Below, piece by piece: positions 18,282 to 27,387 of a stretch of 64,000 bases of DNA. The DNA lies in contig NZ_FOVR01000006.1 in the NCBI RefSeq assembly GCF_900115225.1, forward strand, positions 1 through 64,000. The letters run 5' to 3'. This stretch comes from Cohaesibacter marisflavi. Lineage in GTDB: Bacteria > Pseudomonadota > Alphaproteobacteria > Rhizobiales > Cohaesibacteraceae. Below the pieces are notes generated by a model. The model was not told where the DNA came from. It saw nothing but the letters and a program-made list of their open reading frames with translations, and searched no databases. The position numbers and the translations under genes were made by a program. Each line of letters begins with the position of its first letter. Position 1 is the first letter of the stretch.

Positions 18282-19552
18282 TGTTCTATGTTTTTGGTGG
18301 CTGGTTCGGACTGCTCTTTGCGGGAATGCCGGTCGGCTTTACCCTGATTGTCGCCTCACTGGCCTATATGCTCCTGGAAGGGCGCGGCATCAATTTCGCA
18401 GCCCAGCGGATGGTGGCCGGTCTCAACAGTTTTCCGTTGCTGGCCATTCCCTTCTTCATCCTCACCGCTCAGTTGATGAACACGGCAGGTGTCACAGAAC
18501 GAATCTTCCGTTTTGCCAAGGCCCTCGTCGGTCATGTGTCCGGTGGACTTGGCCATGTCAACATTCTCGCCTCCCTGCTCTTCTCTGGCATGTCAGGCTC
18601 GGCAGTTGCCGATGCGGCGGGATTGGGCCAGCTTGAAATCAAGGCCATGCGCGATGCCGGTTATGATGCCAAATTTGCCGGTTCGGTAACAGCGGCTTCC
18701 GCCATCATCGGCCCATTGGTCCCCCCATCCGTGCCGCTTGTTGTTTATGGCGTGATATCCAACACCTCCATTGGTGGCCTATTCCTTGGCGGAATAGTCC
18801 CCGGCGTGCTCTGCGCACTGGTGCTGATGATCATGGTCTATACCATTGCCAAGATCCGCCACTACCCGAAGGATGAAAAGGCTTCCTGCCGCGAGGTCGC
18901 TATCAGCTTCAGCCGCGCGGTTGTGCCGCTTCTTACGCCTCTGATCATCGTGGGCGGCATCTTTGCCGGAATTTTCTCTCCCACCGAAGCAGCCGTGGTC
19001 GCTGCCAGCTATGCCCTTCTTCTGGGAACCGTCGTCTATCGCGAGCTGACATGGGCCAAACTGTTCGAGGTATTGCGCGATACGCTCAACCACACGGCTT
19101 CAGTCGGCCTTTTGATGATGGGCGTCAATCTGTTCGGCTATGTGCTCGCCAAGGAACAGATCCCGCAACATGTGGCCCAGTTCTTCCTTGATTTCTCCAG
19201 CAACCCGCTAACCTTCCTGCTGATCGTCAACCTGCTGCTACTGTTTCTGGGTACCTTCATCGAAGTTTTGGCCATTCTGCTGCTGATTGTTCCGGTGCTG
19301 GTAACCGCCGCCATGAGCTATGGCATCGACCCGATCCATTTCGGCGTTCTGGTTATTCTCAACCTGATGATCGGCATCCTGACCCCACCCATGGGCGTGG
19401 CGTTGTTTGTGGTGTCCAAGGTGGGCAACATCCCCTTCGGCAAACTGGCAATCGGCATCCTGCCATTCCTCATCCCTCTTTTCGGACTTCTGGCCCTGCT
19501 GACCCTAGTTCCCTCTCTGGTCACCTTCATTCCCCATCTGCTGATGGGCTAA
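18281..19552 (+). CDS. TRAP large permease, SiaM-like (DctM family)
   Basis: 423 residues, about 12 hydrophobic segments. Family blocks: GLNSFPLLAIPFFILTAQLM, SLLFSGMSGSAVADAAGLG, IGPLVPPSVPLVVYGVISN, GIFAGIFSPTEAAVVAA and LMIGILTPPMGVALFVVSK. It forms the sodium-driven channel part of the sialic-acid-type TRAP system with the P and Q subunits directly upstream. Confidence 0.9.
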   Translation: MFYVFGGWFGLLFAGMPVGFTLIVASLAYMLLEGRGINFAAQRMVAGLNSFPLLAIPFFILTAQLMNTAGVTERIFRFAKALVGHVSGGLGHVNILASLLFSGMSGSAVADAAGLGQLEIKAMRDAGYDAKFAGSVTAASAIIGPLVPPSVPLVVYGVISNTSIGGLFLGGIVPGVLCALVLMIMVYTIAKIRHYPKDEKASCREVAISFSRAVVPLLTPLIIVGGIFAGIFSPTEAAVVAASYALLLGTVVYRELTWAKLFEVLRDTLNHTASVGLLMMGVNLFGYVLAKEQIPQHVAQFFLDFSSNPLTFLLIVNLLLLFLGTFIEVLAILLLIVPVLVTAAMSYGIDPIHFGVLVILNLMIGILTPPMGVALFVVSKVGNIPFGKLAIGILPFLIPLFGLLALLTLVPSLVTFIPHLLMG

Positions 19553-19644
19553 GGGCTGGCGGCCAACGCTTCACATAGTTCCCGGGCAGGCCCTGTCCCG
19601 CCCGGCTCCCCGAACAACAAACGAGACAATGAATCGATACGATC

Positions 19645-20541
19645 ATGGACACATTCAAAGGAATCTTTGCCGCTCTGCTGACCCCGTTCAACGAGGATGA
19701 GAGCGTGAATTATGAAGCCCTCGAACAGCTTGTCAGCTTTGTGCGCAAGCAGGGCCTGCAGGGCATCTATGTCGGAGGCAGTTCTGGCGAAGCGATGCTT
19801 CAGCCCCATGATGAGCGCGTCGCATGCCTTGAAAAGGCAGCCGAGGCTGCTGAAGGCAAGCTAACCCTGATTGCCCATGTGGGCACCATCGCAACGAAAG
19901 AAGCCATCGCGCTGGCTGATGCCGCTGCCAAAGCAGGCTATCAGGCCATTTCGGCCATCACCCCCTATTATTACGGCTTCTCGCGCGAAGAGGTTCTGGC
20001 CCACTATCTGGCCCTGGCCGACGCGTCAAGCCTACCACTCATCATCTATAATTTCCCTGCCCGTACTGCCAGCTTCTCCACCAAAGAACTGACGGAACTG
20101 TTGGCGCATCCCAACATCATTGGCATCAAGCATACCTCGTCAGACATGTATCAGCTTGAACGGCTCAAAACCTTCTGCCCGGATGCCCTGCTCTTTAATG
20201 GCTATGATGAAATGTGCCTTGCAGGCCTTGCCAGCGGAGCGGACGGCGCCATTGGCACCACCTACAACTTCATGGGCGATCTCTTCGTCGCGCTCAGAGA
20301 GTTCACCCTCAGTGGCAACATCGCAGAAGCCCGCAAGCTGCAGGCCATTGCCAACCGCGCAATCGATGCTCTCATCGAAGTGGGCGTCATGCCCGGCTCT
20401 AAGGAAGCCCTTGAGATCATGGGTATCCCCGCCGGTGTATCCCGTCGCCCCTTCCGCCCGCTGACAAAGGATGATCGCGCCCTCATGAAAGAAGCCATTC
20501 TGCCTATCATCGAATGGAGAGAGGCGCAAAAGAATGCCTAG
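19645..20541 (+). CDS. nanA: N-acetylneuraminate lyase-like aldolase (DapA/NanA superfamily)
   Basis: 298 residues, (beta/alpha)8 class I aldolase. Carboxylate-binding GGSSGE at 44-49; general-base Tyr135 in YNFPAR; Schiff-base Lys162 in GIKHTSSD. FNGYDEM places Asp188-Glu189 where E. coli NanA has the Asp-Glu pair that contacts sialic acid, and ADGAIGTTYNFMG follows, also NanA-like rather than dihydrodipicolinate synthase-like. Predicted to cleave sialic acid or a related 2-keto-3-deoxy sugar acid to pyruvate and an aldose. The next gene overlaps its stop by 8 bp. No nanE or nanK is in the window. Confidence 0.78.
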   Translation: MDTFKGIFAALLTPFNEDESVNYEALEQLVSFVRKQGLQGIYVGGSSGEAMLQPHDERVACLEKAAEAAEGKLTLIAHVGTIATKEAIALADAAAKAGYQAISAITPYYYGFSREEVLAHYLALADASSLPLIIYNFPARTASFSTKELTELLAHPNIIGIKHTSSDMYQLERLKTFCPDALLFNGYDEMCLAGLASGADGAIGTTYNFMGDLFVALREFTLSGNIAEARKLQAIANRAIDALIEVGVMPGSKEALEIMGIPAGVSRRPFRPLTKDDRALMKEAILPIIEWREAQKNA

Positions 20542-21340
20542 CCGCATTGAAAGCCTGTTTGACTTGCGGGGTAAAAGCGCCCTTGTCACAGGCGGCGCAG
20601 CAAATATCGGCTTCGCAGCGGCGAACATTCTCGCCGCTGCAGGGGCCTCTGTTGCTATTTCCTCGCGCAGCATAAGTCGCGCCGAAGAAGCTTGCGACAA
20701 GCTCCGTGCCGAACATGGCAACAACTGCCTGGCTTTGGAGCTGGATCATACGGAACCTGAATCCATCGACGCGGCAGCCAGCGCCTTCTTCAACTGGTGC
20801 CCGGCTTGTGACATCCTCATCAACAATGCAGGTGGCGGGGTCGGTGCGTCGATTGCCAAATTGTTCGAACGTACGCCTTCCGATATCCGTGCCATGATTG
20901 ATAGCAACCTGACGGGGCCTCTGCTCTGCTGCCGTGCCTTTGGCAAAAGCATGGCCGATCAGGGTCACGGCAAGATCATCAATTTCGGCTCCATTGCCGC
21001 CATTGTCGGGCGGGACAGGCGCATCTATGAGCCGGCGGGTATGCTCGGTCAGCCAGTTGACTATGCCGCAGCCAAGGGAGGCATTCTCGCCATGACCCGC
21101 GATCTGGCTGGCTATCTCGGCCCGATGGGGGTGAATGTCAATGCCATCTCCCCCGGTGGCATTGAGCGCAACCATCACCCCGCGTTTATCTCGGGCTATA
21201 GCGATCTCACACCACTAGGGCGTATGGGGAAGGAACCGGACGATCTGGAAGGGGCTATTCTCTTCCTCGCCTCCTCCGCCTCGGACTATGTCCACGGACA
21301 TAATCTGGTGGTGGACGGTGGCTTCTCTGTCTGGAAGTGA
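20534..21340 (+). CDS. SDR-family oxidoreductase coupled to the nan operon
   Basis: 268 residues; TGGAANIG cofactor motif near residue 19, NNAGGG, a catalytic Tyr-x3-Lys in VDYAAAKGG, and NAISPGGIERNHHP after it. Resembles gluconate-dehydrogenase-like and 3-ketoacyl-reductase-like SDRs with an insertion (RDRRIYEPAGMLGQP) before the catalytic Tyr. It starts inside the nanA stop region, so translation is probably coupled. The substrate is unknown; it may reduce or oxidise the sugar product of the aldolase instead of the usual ManNAc kinase/epimerase route. Confidence 0.82.
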   Translation: MPSRIESLFDLRGKSALVTGGAANIGFAAANILAAAGASVAISSRSISRAEEACDKLRAEHGNNCLALELDHTEPESIDAAASAFFNWCPACDILINNAGGGVGASIAKLFERTPSDIRAMIDSNLTGPLLCCRAFGKSMADQGHGKIINFGSIAAIVGRDRRIYEPAGMLGQPVDYAAAKGGILAMTRDLAGYLGPMGVNVNAISPGGIERNHHPAFISGYSDLTPLGRMGKEPDDLEGAILFLASSASDYVHGHNLVVDGGFSVWK

Positions 21341-21362
21341 CAGGCCACTTCACCGCGCAATC

Positions 21363-21398
21363 AAAAAGGGAGGATAGCACCTGTGCTACCCTCCTTTT
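21363..21398. terminator. Bidirectional terminator between convergent operons
   Basis: AAAAGGGAGGATAGCAC pairs with GTGCTACCCTCCTTTT around a 2-nt loop with A-run and T-run flanks, 22 bp past the SDR stop and 33 bp before the aspartase stop on the other strand. It can end both transcripts. Confidence 0.8.
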
Positions 21399-21430
21399 CA
21401 TTCCATTCAGAATATGAATGCTGTGACCAA

Positions 21431-23302
21431 TCAGGCATCGCCAGCGGAACGTGGGTCCGTCATGGTTTCCGGCTTCAAGATCTCGTCCAGTTCGTCCTGC
21501 GAGAGAAGCTTCTTCTGCAGAACCAGATCATACACCGTCTCGTTGGTCTTGAGTGCCTGCTTGGCGATTGCGGCAGACTGCTCATAGCCGATATGAGGCA
21601 CCAGTGCCGTCACCAGCCCGATGCTCGACTGCACATAGCCAAGGCAGACATCCCGGTTCGCCTCAATGCCCTCGACACAGCGCGATGCCAGTGTCACACA
21701 GCCATTTTTGAGGATCATCATGCCATGCAGAAGATCATAGGCAATCAGAGGCTCACCCATGCAAAGCTCCAGCTCGCTCGCCTCGGCGGCCATGGACACC
21801 ACGCTGTCATAGCCCATAACCTGATAACAGATCTGGTTCACAAGCTCCGGAATAACCGGGTTTACCTTACCCGGCATAATGGAAGACCCTGGCTGCATTG
21901 GGGGTAGATTGATTTCATTGAGGCCACAGCGCGGCCCCGAAGACAGCCACCGCAAATCATTGCAAATCTTGGAAATCTGCACCGCTGCGAGCTTGAGCAT
22001 CGCCGACATCTGCACGAATTTGCCCGCATTCTGCGTTGCTTCAACCAGATTGGGGGCAAGACGCAGAGTAAAGCCGCTGACCTCTGATAGCTTTTCAACG
22101 ACAAGCGGCGCATAGCCGGACGGACTGTTGATCCCCGTGCCGATCGCCGTCGCGCCCATATTGACGGCCTGCATGGCAAGTGCAGCCTCTTCAAGCGAAG
22201 CAATGGCGCCCTCGATCATGACCGCATAGGCACTGAATTCCTGCCCCAATGTCATGGGCACGGCATCCTGGTTTTCCGTGCGGCCCATTTTCAGGACATC
22301 CTGAAATTCCTCGGCCTTGCGTGCCAGTGCCCCGCGCAATGCGTTCATTGCCCGCACAAGATTGCGATTGGAAAGCAGCACCGCCAGCTTGATGGCTGTC
22401 GGGTAGGAATCATTTGTCGACTGGGAGCAGTTCACATGGTCGTTGGGATGCAGATGCCGATAATCGCCCTTGTCATAGCCCATCAATTCAAGACCGCGAT
22501 TGGCGATGACTTCATTCGCATTCATGTTGGTTGAGGTGCCCGCCCCGCCCTGAAACATATCAACCTTGAAATGCTCATGCAGTTTGCCATCCAGAATTTC
22601 TTCACAAGCACCGCAAATGGCCTTCATACGCGCTTCATCAAGTCTGCCGAGCTGATAGTTGGCCAAGGCAGCCGCCTTTTTGACCATGGCCAGCGCCTCG
22701 ATCATGTGATCGAAATTGTTAAGCCGCACGCCCGAGATCGGGAAATTCTCCAGCGCCCGCTGGGTCTGCACGCCGTAATAGACGGAATCTGAGATTTCCC
22801 GCGTGCCCAACGAGTCGCTCTCCTGCCGGAAGCCGCTCATCTCTACATCGAGGGTCTTGCTGGTCTGATAAAGCTTGTTGGACAAAACACGCAAGCGCCG
22901 ATTGATGCCAACGGCTATCTGCGAAACAATTTTGTAGAACAGTTCAGGCTGATTGGCCTTGATGTCCTCAATCCGTTCGCGGGAGATCTGCCAGATTTTC
23001 ACGCCATTGCGCGTAACGGCACCATTGGAATGGGCATCTCCCTCAAGAAAGGCTCCCTCCGCAATAAGGGCGCCGGCGATCATGGTTCCAATCTTGCGAG
23101 AGGCCCCATGCAGACCACGAACAAGCTCAAGATCTCCTTCAAGGATCACTCCGGCCCAGAGGCGCGGCGTGGATTCCTGAAAGATCCATTCATTGGCCTG
23201 ATAGGTGACCACCTTCCCTTCGGAAAAGAAGACGGCCAGTTCCTCGGCTCCGATACCCGCGTTGAGCGCGGCCTGTCGGAGAATACTATTTTCGATTTTC
23301 AT
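21431..23302 (-). CDS. aspA: Aspartate ammonia-lyase with N-terminal cyclic-nucleotide-binding-like domain
   Basis: 623 residues, about 150 longer than ordinary aspartase. Residues about 10-150 look like a Crp-type cNMP domain (QANEWIFQESTPRLWAGVIL, GALIAEGAFLEGDAHSNGAV); the phosphate-binding cassette has no Arg where cAMP binders have R-S/T-A, so nucleotide binding is doubtful. Residues about 160-610 are a full aspartase: SDSVYYGVQTQRALENFPIS, GGAGTSTNMNANEVIANR, SQSTNDSYPTA, GTGINSPSGYAPLVVEKLSE and the fumarase-superfamily signature GSSIMPGKVNP. It deaminates aspartate to fumarate. The domain fusion could give effector control or be a dead sensor. Downstream of the M20 peptidase on the same strand but separated by about 300 bp. 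Confidence 0.9.
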   Translation of the reverse strand: MKIENSILRQAALNAGIGAEELAVFFSEGKVVTYQANEWIFQESTPRLWAGVILEGDLELVRGLHGASRKIGTMIAGALIAEGAFLEGDAHSNGAVTRNGVKIWQISRERIEDIKANQPELFYKIVSQIAVGINRRLRVLSNKLYQTSKTLDVEMSGFRQESDSLGTREISDSVYYGVQTQRALENFPISGVRLNNFDHMIEALAMVKKAAALANYQLGRLDEARMKAICGACEEILDGKLHEHFKVDMFQGGAGTSTNMNANEVIANRGLELMGYDKGDYRHLHPNDHVNCSQSTNDSYPTAIKLAVLLSNRNLVRAMNALRGALARKAEEFQDVLKMGRTENQDAVPMTLGQEFSAYAVMIEGAIASLEEAALAMQAVNMGATAIGTGINSPSGYAPLVVEKLSEVSGFTLRLAPNLVEATQNAGKFVQMSAMLKLAAVQISKICNDLRWLSSGPRCGLNEINLPPMQPGSSIMPGKVNPVIPELVNQICYQVMGYDSVVSMAAEASELELCMGEPLIAYDLLHGMMILKNGCVTLASRCVEGIEANRDVCLGYVQSSIGLVTALVPHIGYEQSAAIAKQALKTNETVYDLVLQKKLLSQDELDEILKPETMTDPRSAGDA

Positions 23303-23520
23303 TTGTCTGCTCGTATAGGAAATTGGGGCAATGAGAGGTGGCCCTTACGGGCGCACGCCCAGAGAATGCCAAGGGACTCATGCAGAGACACAGGGCACGA
23401 TGCCTCTTGCAGGCCAGATCTGACTTGCAAGGCAAAACAGGCTTCGAGCGGCCCTATGGGGTCGGGGGAAGGAGAGCGACTGCACTGACTCCCATAAGAA
23501 AGAGAAAAGTGCAGAAAAGC

Positions 23521-23554
23521 GTCCTGTCTGCATAATCAGGAATGCAAACAGGAC
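23521..23554 (-). terminator. Hairpin between M20 peptidase and aspartase fusion
   Basis: GTCCTGT-c-TGCAT pairs with ATGCA-a-ACAGGAC. On the minus strand it is followed by GCTTTTC, so it could terminate or attenuate the M20/DcuC transcript. The rest of 23303-23599 has no gene. Confidence 0.55.
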
Positions 23555-23599
23555 TGCAGCACGATCCGGACGCGCGGAAGTGGGGTCTAGGGGACCGGA

Positions 23600-24736
23600 T
23601 CAGCTGTTCTTGAAATCACGCACGATTTCAACAAGCAGGGCAAAGCGCTCGGCGATACTATCTACTTCGAGATACTCTTCACGGCTATGCGCCCGACCGC
23701 CAATCGGCCCCATGCCGTCGATGGTGGGCAGGCCAAGAGAGGCCGTAAAATTACCATCCGACCCGCCGCCGGTTTTCTGCCAGCCAAACTGAATATCAAG
23801 CGGCTTGGCAATGGCGTCGATACGGCTGCATAGTGCTTTGGTTTCTTCGGTTGCATTCATCGGCGGGCGGGTCATGCCTCCGCTTACGTCAACGCGCACA
23901 CCATCGGTGAAAGGCGCTTTCTGCATTGCGTCGATGCGATCTTGCACCCGCTGTGCCTGTTCAAGGGTGACGAGCCGAACGTCAACCTCAGCCTCGGCCC
24001 GTTCCGCGATGGCATTAACGGAAGTGCCGCCGGAAACCAGACCGGCATTGAGATTAAGCCCCTCGTCAAAATCGGTCAGCTTGTGCAGCTCGATCACCCA
24101 ATGGGCAAGCTCGTTGACAGCACTGGCCCCATTTTGCGGGTCAACACCGGAATGGGCTGCCTTGCCATGAAAGGCCAGGTGATAACGGCTGCATCCCTTG
24201 CGCTCATAGACAAGATCACCATTGGCGCGGGCGGGCTCAAGAATGAAGGCCCGCTTACTTTTCGCAGCCAGAGCCTCAATCCATGGGCGAGCCTTGCGAG
24301 ACCCGATTTCCTCATGGCTGTTGAACGCAACGCAGATCGAGGGCATATCTTCGCCACTTTCATGCAAGGCGCGCGCAAGATAGAGCGCAAACAGATCCCC
24401 TGCCTTCATATCCATGACGCCGGGCCCATAAGCCCGACCATCCTCGATGCGGAAAGGTCTCTCTGCAGCGGTTCCTTTCGGGAAGACCGTGTCCACATGA
24501 CCCAGAATGAGGATGTCGAATGTGTCTTCGGCATTTGGGCTGCGCATTTCCAGACAAGGTGCCAGAGCGTCATCAACCTCATGGCTGGACACCTGCCATC
24601 CAAGCTTTGAGAATTCCTCGGTAAAAAACTCCGAAACCTTGAGAACGCCGGCCCTGTCGTGGCTGCCACTGTCGATATTGACCAGAGTTTCAAGGTCTTT
24701 GAGATAACTCTCGATATCAAGTGGTGTCCTGTTCAT
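23600..24736 (-). CDS. M20 metallopeptidase, glutamate carboxypeptidase (CPG2)-like
   Basis: 378 residues. Dinuclear-zinc M20 motifs: GHVDTVFPKGT (His and Asp), GPGVMDMKAGD (bridging Asp), FNSHEEIGSRKAR (catalytic Glu and ligand Glu), and GRAHSREEYLEVDS (last His). A dimerisation/lid domain lies between (KAAHSGVDPQNGASAVNELA). CPG2-type enzymes release C-terminal or N-acyl Glu/Asp from conjugates; no signal peptide is visible, so it is probably cytoplasmic. The frame is open to 24832, but ATG at 24736 (MNRTPLDIE) has GAAAGAGACGA ahead. With DcuC upstream and aspartase downstream it suggests uptake and breakdown of an aspartyl or glutamyl conjugate. Confidence 0.85.
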   Translation of the reverse strand: MNRTPLDIESYLKDLETLVNIDSGSHDRAGVLKVSEFFTEEFSKLGWQVSSHEVDDALAPCLEMRSPNAEDTFDILILGHVDTVFPKGTAAERPFRIEDGRAYGPGVMDMKAGDLFALYLARALHESGEDMPSICVAFNSHEEIGSRKARPWIEALAAKSKRAFILEPARANGDLVYERKGCSRYHLAFHGKAAHSGVDPQNGASAVNELAHWVIELHKLTDFDEGLNLNAGLVSGGTSVNAIAERAEAEVDVRLVTLEQAQRVQDRIDAMQKAPFTDGVRVDVSGGMTRPPMNATEETKALCSRIDAIAKPLDIQFGWQKTGGGSDGNFTASLGLPTIDGMGPIGGRAHSREEYLEVDSIAERFALLVEIVRDFKNS

Positions 24737-24847
24737 ATTCGTCTCTTTCAGACCAGTCCCCAAAGGGGTGCCGGTCGATTTCACACGTTGGGAATGGGAG
24801 TTGAAAGGGAAGTGAGAGCCCCACTTCCCCATTTTTGAGCATGATCC

Positions 24848-26221
24848 TTAGGCAAAGATCACGGAGATGAGGACCACGGTTACGATCCCGCCAACAACCG
24901 GCAGTGCAGTGCGCTTGACGATATCGATCGGGGTACAATTGCCCGCATCACTCACTGCGATGATGACACCGGCGACCGGGGACATGGAGCGCGCCAGACC
25001 AGCGACCAGCTGCATCGGCAGCAGCATGGAAACAGCCGTTGCACCAAAGCTGGAAGCAATATTGGGAGCCAGATGCCCAAAGGAGAAGAAGGCCGCATTG
25101 CCAGAGCCGGTAATAACGGCAATCACAGTCACCATCAGGCACATGACGATGGTCATGGCGGTGATGCCAAAACCGGCATTCTGCGCCGCATCGATGAGGA
25201 AGTTGACCATGCCGATGGTCTTCAGACCGGCAGCAAAGACTTCCGCACAAACGATCAGGCTGACGATGCGGGCAAACATCTTGCCCATGCCATCAAAAAA
25301 GGCCATGAAGCCCTTGGCAGCATCCTTGCCATTGCGGTGCCGGATCAGCTCGCAAACGAAGGCAAACAGGGCGCCGATGATCATGGCAGTCACCACATTG
25401 AGCTTCACAGAGCTGACCAGCAGCTTGGAGAAGATCAGGATCAGGGACAACGGAATGATCGGCAGCAACGCATAGAAGGTTGGAGCCCGCTTGATGCTCT
25501 CATTTTCTGAAACCTCGCTTGCTTCTTCAGCCGTAGCCACATGACCGGCCTTGCCATCGAAATAGCGACCGGACACATAGGTCAGCAGCGAAATGACGAT
25601 GATTGCCGCAATACCGACCGGAATCTGATGCTGGGCAAAATAGACAGCCACATCAAGTTCGGAAGTTTTGGCAGCCAGGTTGGAAGCGCCCGATGCCGGA
25701 CCAAGGTCAAGCACGGCAGTGGTGCCGATCATGGCAGCGGCTGCGGCAGCGCTCACTCCGAGACGCACCAGCGTTGGGTAGAAGGTCACCAGCAAGAGCA
25801 TGGCAAGACCAGCCGCACTTGGAATGAAAATGTTGAGTACCTGCCCAACAGCATAGCCCAGAGCCAGAACGACATAAGGCGCATTCAGCAGCTTGAGCGG
25901 GCGAATAGCCACATCAACCATAGCATCGGTTGCGCCGATATGGTCCATATATTTGGCAAAGCCGCCAGCAGACATAATGATCAGACCGAGGCCCGCTGCA
26001 CGATAGGCAAGAGAACCGCGGACATAGTCGAAAATGTCAAACAGGGACAGTCCCGTGCTTTTGGCATTTTTGAACAGAATGGATGTTTCTGGCTGAACCA
26101 GCAGCGTGAGGCTGAGCAGCAGCAAGCCTGCGATCAGCAGCACTGTGTGGGCCTGATACTTCTTGATGATGAGCCAAGCCACCACCACGGTAATCACTAG
26201 GCCGATTAAAAATCCGGTCAT
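24848..26221 (-). CDS. C4-dicarboxylate transporter, DcuC family
   Basis: 457 residues, about 12 hydrophobic segments. Family blocks: YRAAGLGLIIMSAGGFAKYM, LNIFIPSAAGLAMLLLVTF, GTTAVLDLGPASGASNLAA, ITGSGNAAFFSFGHLAP and ARSMSPVAGVIIAVSDAG. DcuC proteins exchange or take up C4-dicarboxylates; relatives carry other acidic compounds. Start ATG at 26221 follows AAAAAGGAGGAAATCC, a strong ribosome site. It is 111 bp upstream of the M20 gene on the same strand, so import and intracellular hydrolysis are probably linked. Confidence 0.85.
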   Translation of the reverse strand: MTGFLIGLVITVVVAWLIIKKYQAHTVLLIAGLLLLSLTLLVQPETSILFKNAKSTGLSLFDIFDYVRGSLAYRAAGLGLIIMSAGGFAKYMDHIGATDAMVDVAIRPLKLLNAPYVVLALGYAVGQVLNIFIPSAAGLAMLLLVTFYPTLVRLGVSAAAAAAMIGTTAVLDLGPASGASNLAAKTSELDVAVYFAQHQIPVGIAAIIVISLLTYVSGRYFDGKAGHVATAEEASEVSENESIKRAPTFYALLPIIPLSLILIFSKLLVSSVKLNVVTAMIIGALFAFVCELIRHRNGKDAAKGFMAFFDGMGKMFARIVSLIVCAEVFAAGLKTIGMVNFLIDAAQNAGFGITAMTIVMCLMVTVIAVITGSGNAAFFSFGHLAPNIASSFGATAVSMLLPMQLVAGLARSMSPVAGVIIAVSDAGNCTPIDIVKRTALPVVGGIVTVVLISVIFA

Positions 26222-26381
26222 GGATTTCCTCCTTTTTTGTCGCGGCCATTGCCATGGTCAGTCGGCATGTACGCGATTTCGCTATTTTTGTTATTTGGTG
26301 CCGCTGTTTAAGAAGAAGTTTTTTAACAAGCTTCGATCCGACACGGCTGAAAGTTGGACAAAAGAGCCGCCCTCTTGCGGA

Positions 26382-27248
26382 CTAGCGCGCTTTTGTCAAG
26401 TCCGTTTCTTCGATGAGAAACGCGGTTATGGCCCTTTCGTAACTATCAGCATCCTCCAGATAGGGGGCATGTCCGACATTGGGCAAAGTTTCATGAAGCG
26501 CAAAAGGTGTAAGCTCTTTCAGCTCAGCGCTAAGAGCGGGCTGAACAACAGGATCGCGTTCCGCAAACAGCACCTTGGTAGGCACTTCGATATGCTGGTA
26601 ATGCGGGCGCAGATCGGCAAATTGCAGCATGCGGGTCGCCGTAAACAGGCCGTCCGGCCGCGTGCCAGCGGCCACATGAGCAGCCACCTCCAGCAAGAAA
26701 GGATCGATGGGATGGGCAACCATGGCGCCAGCCCTTTCGCGCCCATAGGCAACTGCCCCCTCTTCCTTGAGCGCTACCATGCGATCCTGAAGCTTCTGCG
26801 TTGGCGGCGTATCGCGAGGCGCACCATAACCGGGATGGGTACAGGAGAGCACGAGCCGGGAGACCGGCTGGCGGGGGGCTGCCGCCAGCCGGGCTGCCAA
26901 CACGCCGCCCATGGAATGGCCGACCAGAACTGGCGCAACAAGACCAAGCGCTGAAATGAAGCCCTGCAATTGTTTGACGAACAGCTCGATATCGGGGTCT
27001 TCGACCCCATCGGACTGACCATAGCCGGGCGCATCCCAGGAGATCACCCGATAACGGTTCGACAGGCCCAGCAGCTGAAGCACCCAGCTATCAGCGCTCC
27101 CCAAAAGGCCGTGCAGGAAAAGAATAGGTGTCCCCTCCCCCATGGCGCGATAGGAAACCGAAAGGCCATTGACATCAATGCTCTGACGGTCGGGAAGACG
27201 CGCTATTAGGGCGTCGACGCTTGATGGGCGGGGAGAAAGAACTGACAT
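26382..27248 (-). CDS. Alpha/beta hydrolase
   Basis: 288 residues. Oxyanion-hole block LFLHGLLGSADSW, nucleophile elbow VGHSMGGV, and a late catalytic His in LPNVGHAPYLED; the acid is probably the Asp in LFAERDPVV. Resembles esterases or C-C hydrolases of catabolic operons, but no substrate can be assigned. It is the first gene of the minus-strand set that continues with DcuC, M20 peptidase and aspartase, and is divergent from the LysR gene. Confidence 0.82.
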   Translation of the reverse strand: MSVLSPRPSSVDALIARLPDRQSIDVNGLSVSYRAMGEGTPILFLHGLLGSADSWVLQLLGLSNRYRVISWDAPGYGQSDGVEDPDIELFVKQLQGFISALGLVAPVLVGHSMGGVLAARLAAAPRQPVSRLVLSCTHPGYGAPRDTPPTQKLQDRMVALKEEGAVAYGRERAGAMVAHPIDPFLLEVAAHVAAGTRPDGLFTATRMLQFADLRPHYQHIEVPTKVLFAERDPVVQPALSAELKELTPFALHETLPNVGHAPYLEDADSYERAITAFLIEETDLTKAR

Positions 27249-27387
27249 TGGCGAACTCGACTTGATAGGCGGAAAAAAATGCGGGGGAACAAATGACTTC
27301 CGACCAATATAGTTCTTATTGAGTTATAGCGCTTATGCATATACTATATGAGAATATAAAATTAACTGATATTAGACTGGTTATATA

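Noticed and set aside
16703-19552. Assignment of the TRAP system to C4-dicarboxylates
   Set aside because: Binding-protein motifs are shared among many acids, but the adjacent NanA with its Asp-Glu sugar-contact pair and the NanR-like operator fit a nonulosonate better.
25073-26200. Antisense frames of 145 and 219 codons over the DcuC gene
   Set aside because: His/Gln/Arg-rich shadows of a hydrophobic membrane protein gene.
27249-27387. LysR T-N11-A operator in the divergent gap
   Set aside because: The AT-rich gap offers several chance matches and none is clearly symmetric, so no site was called.
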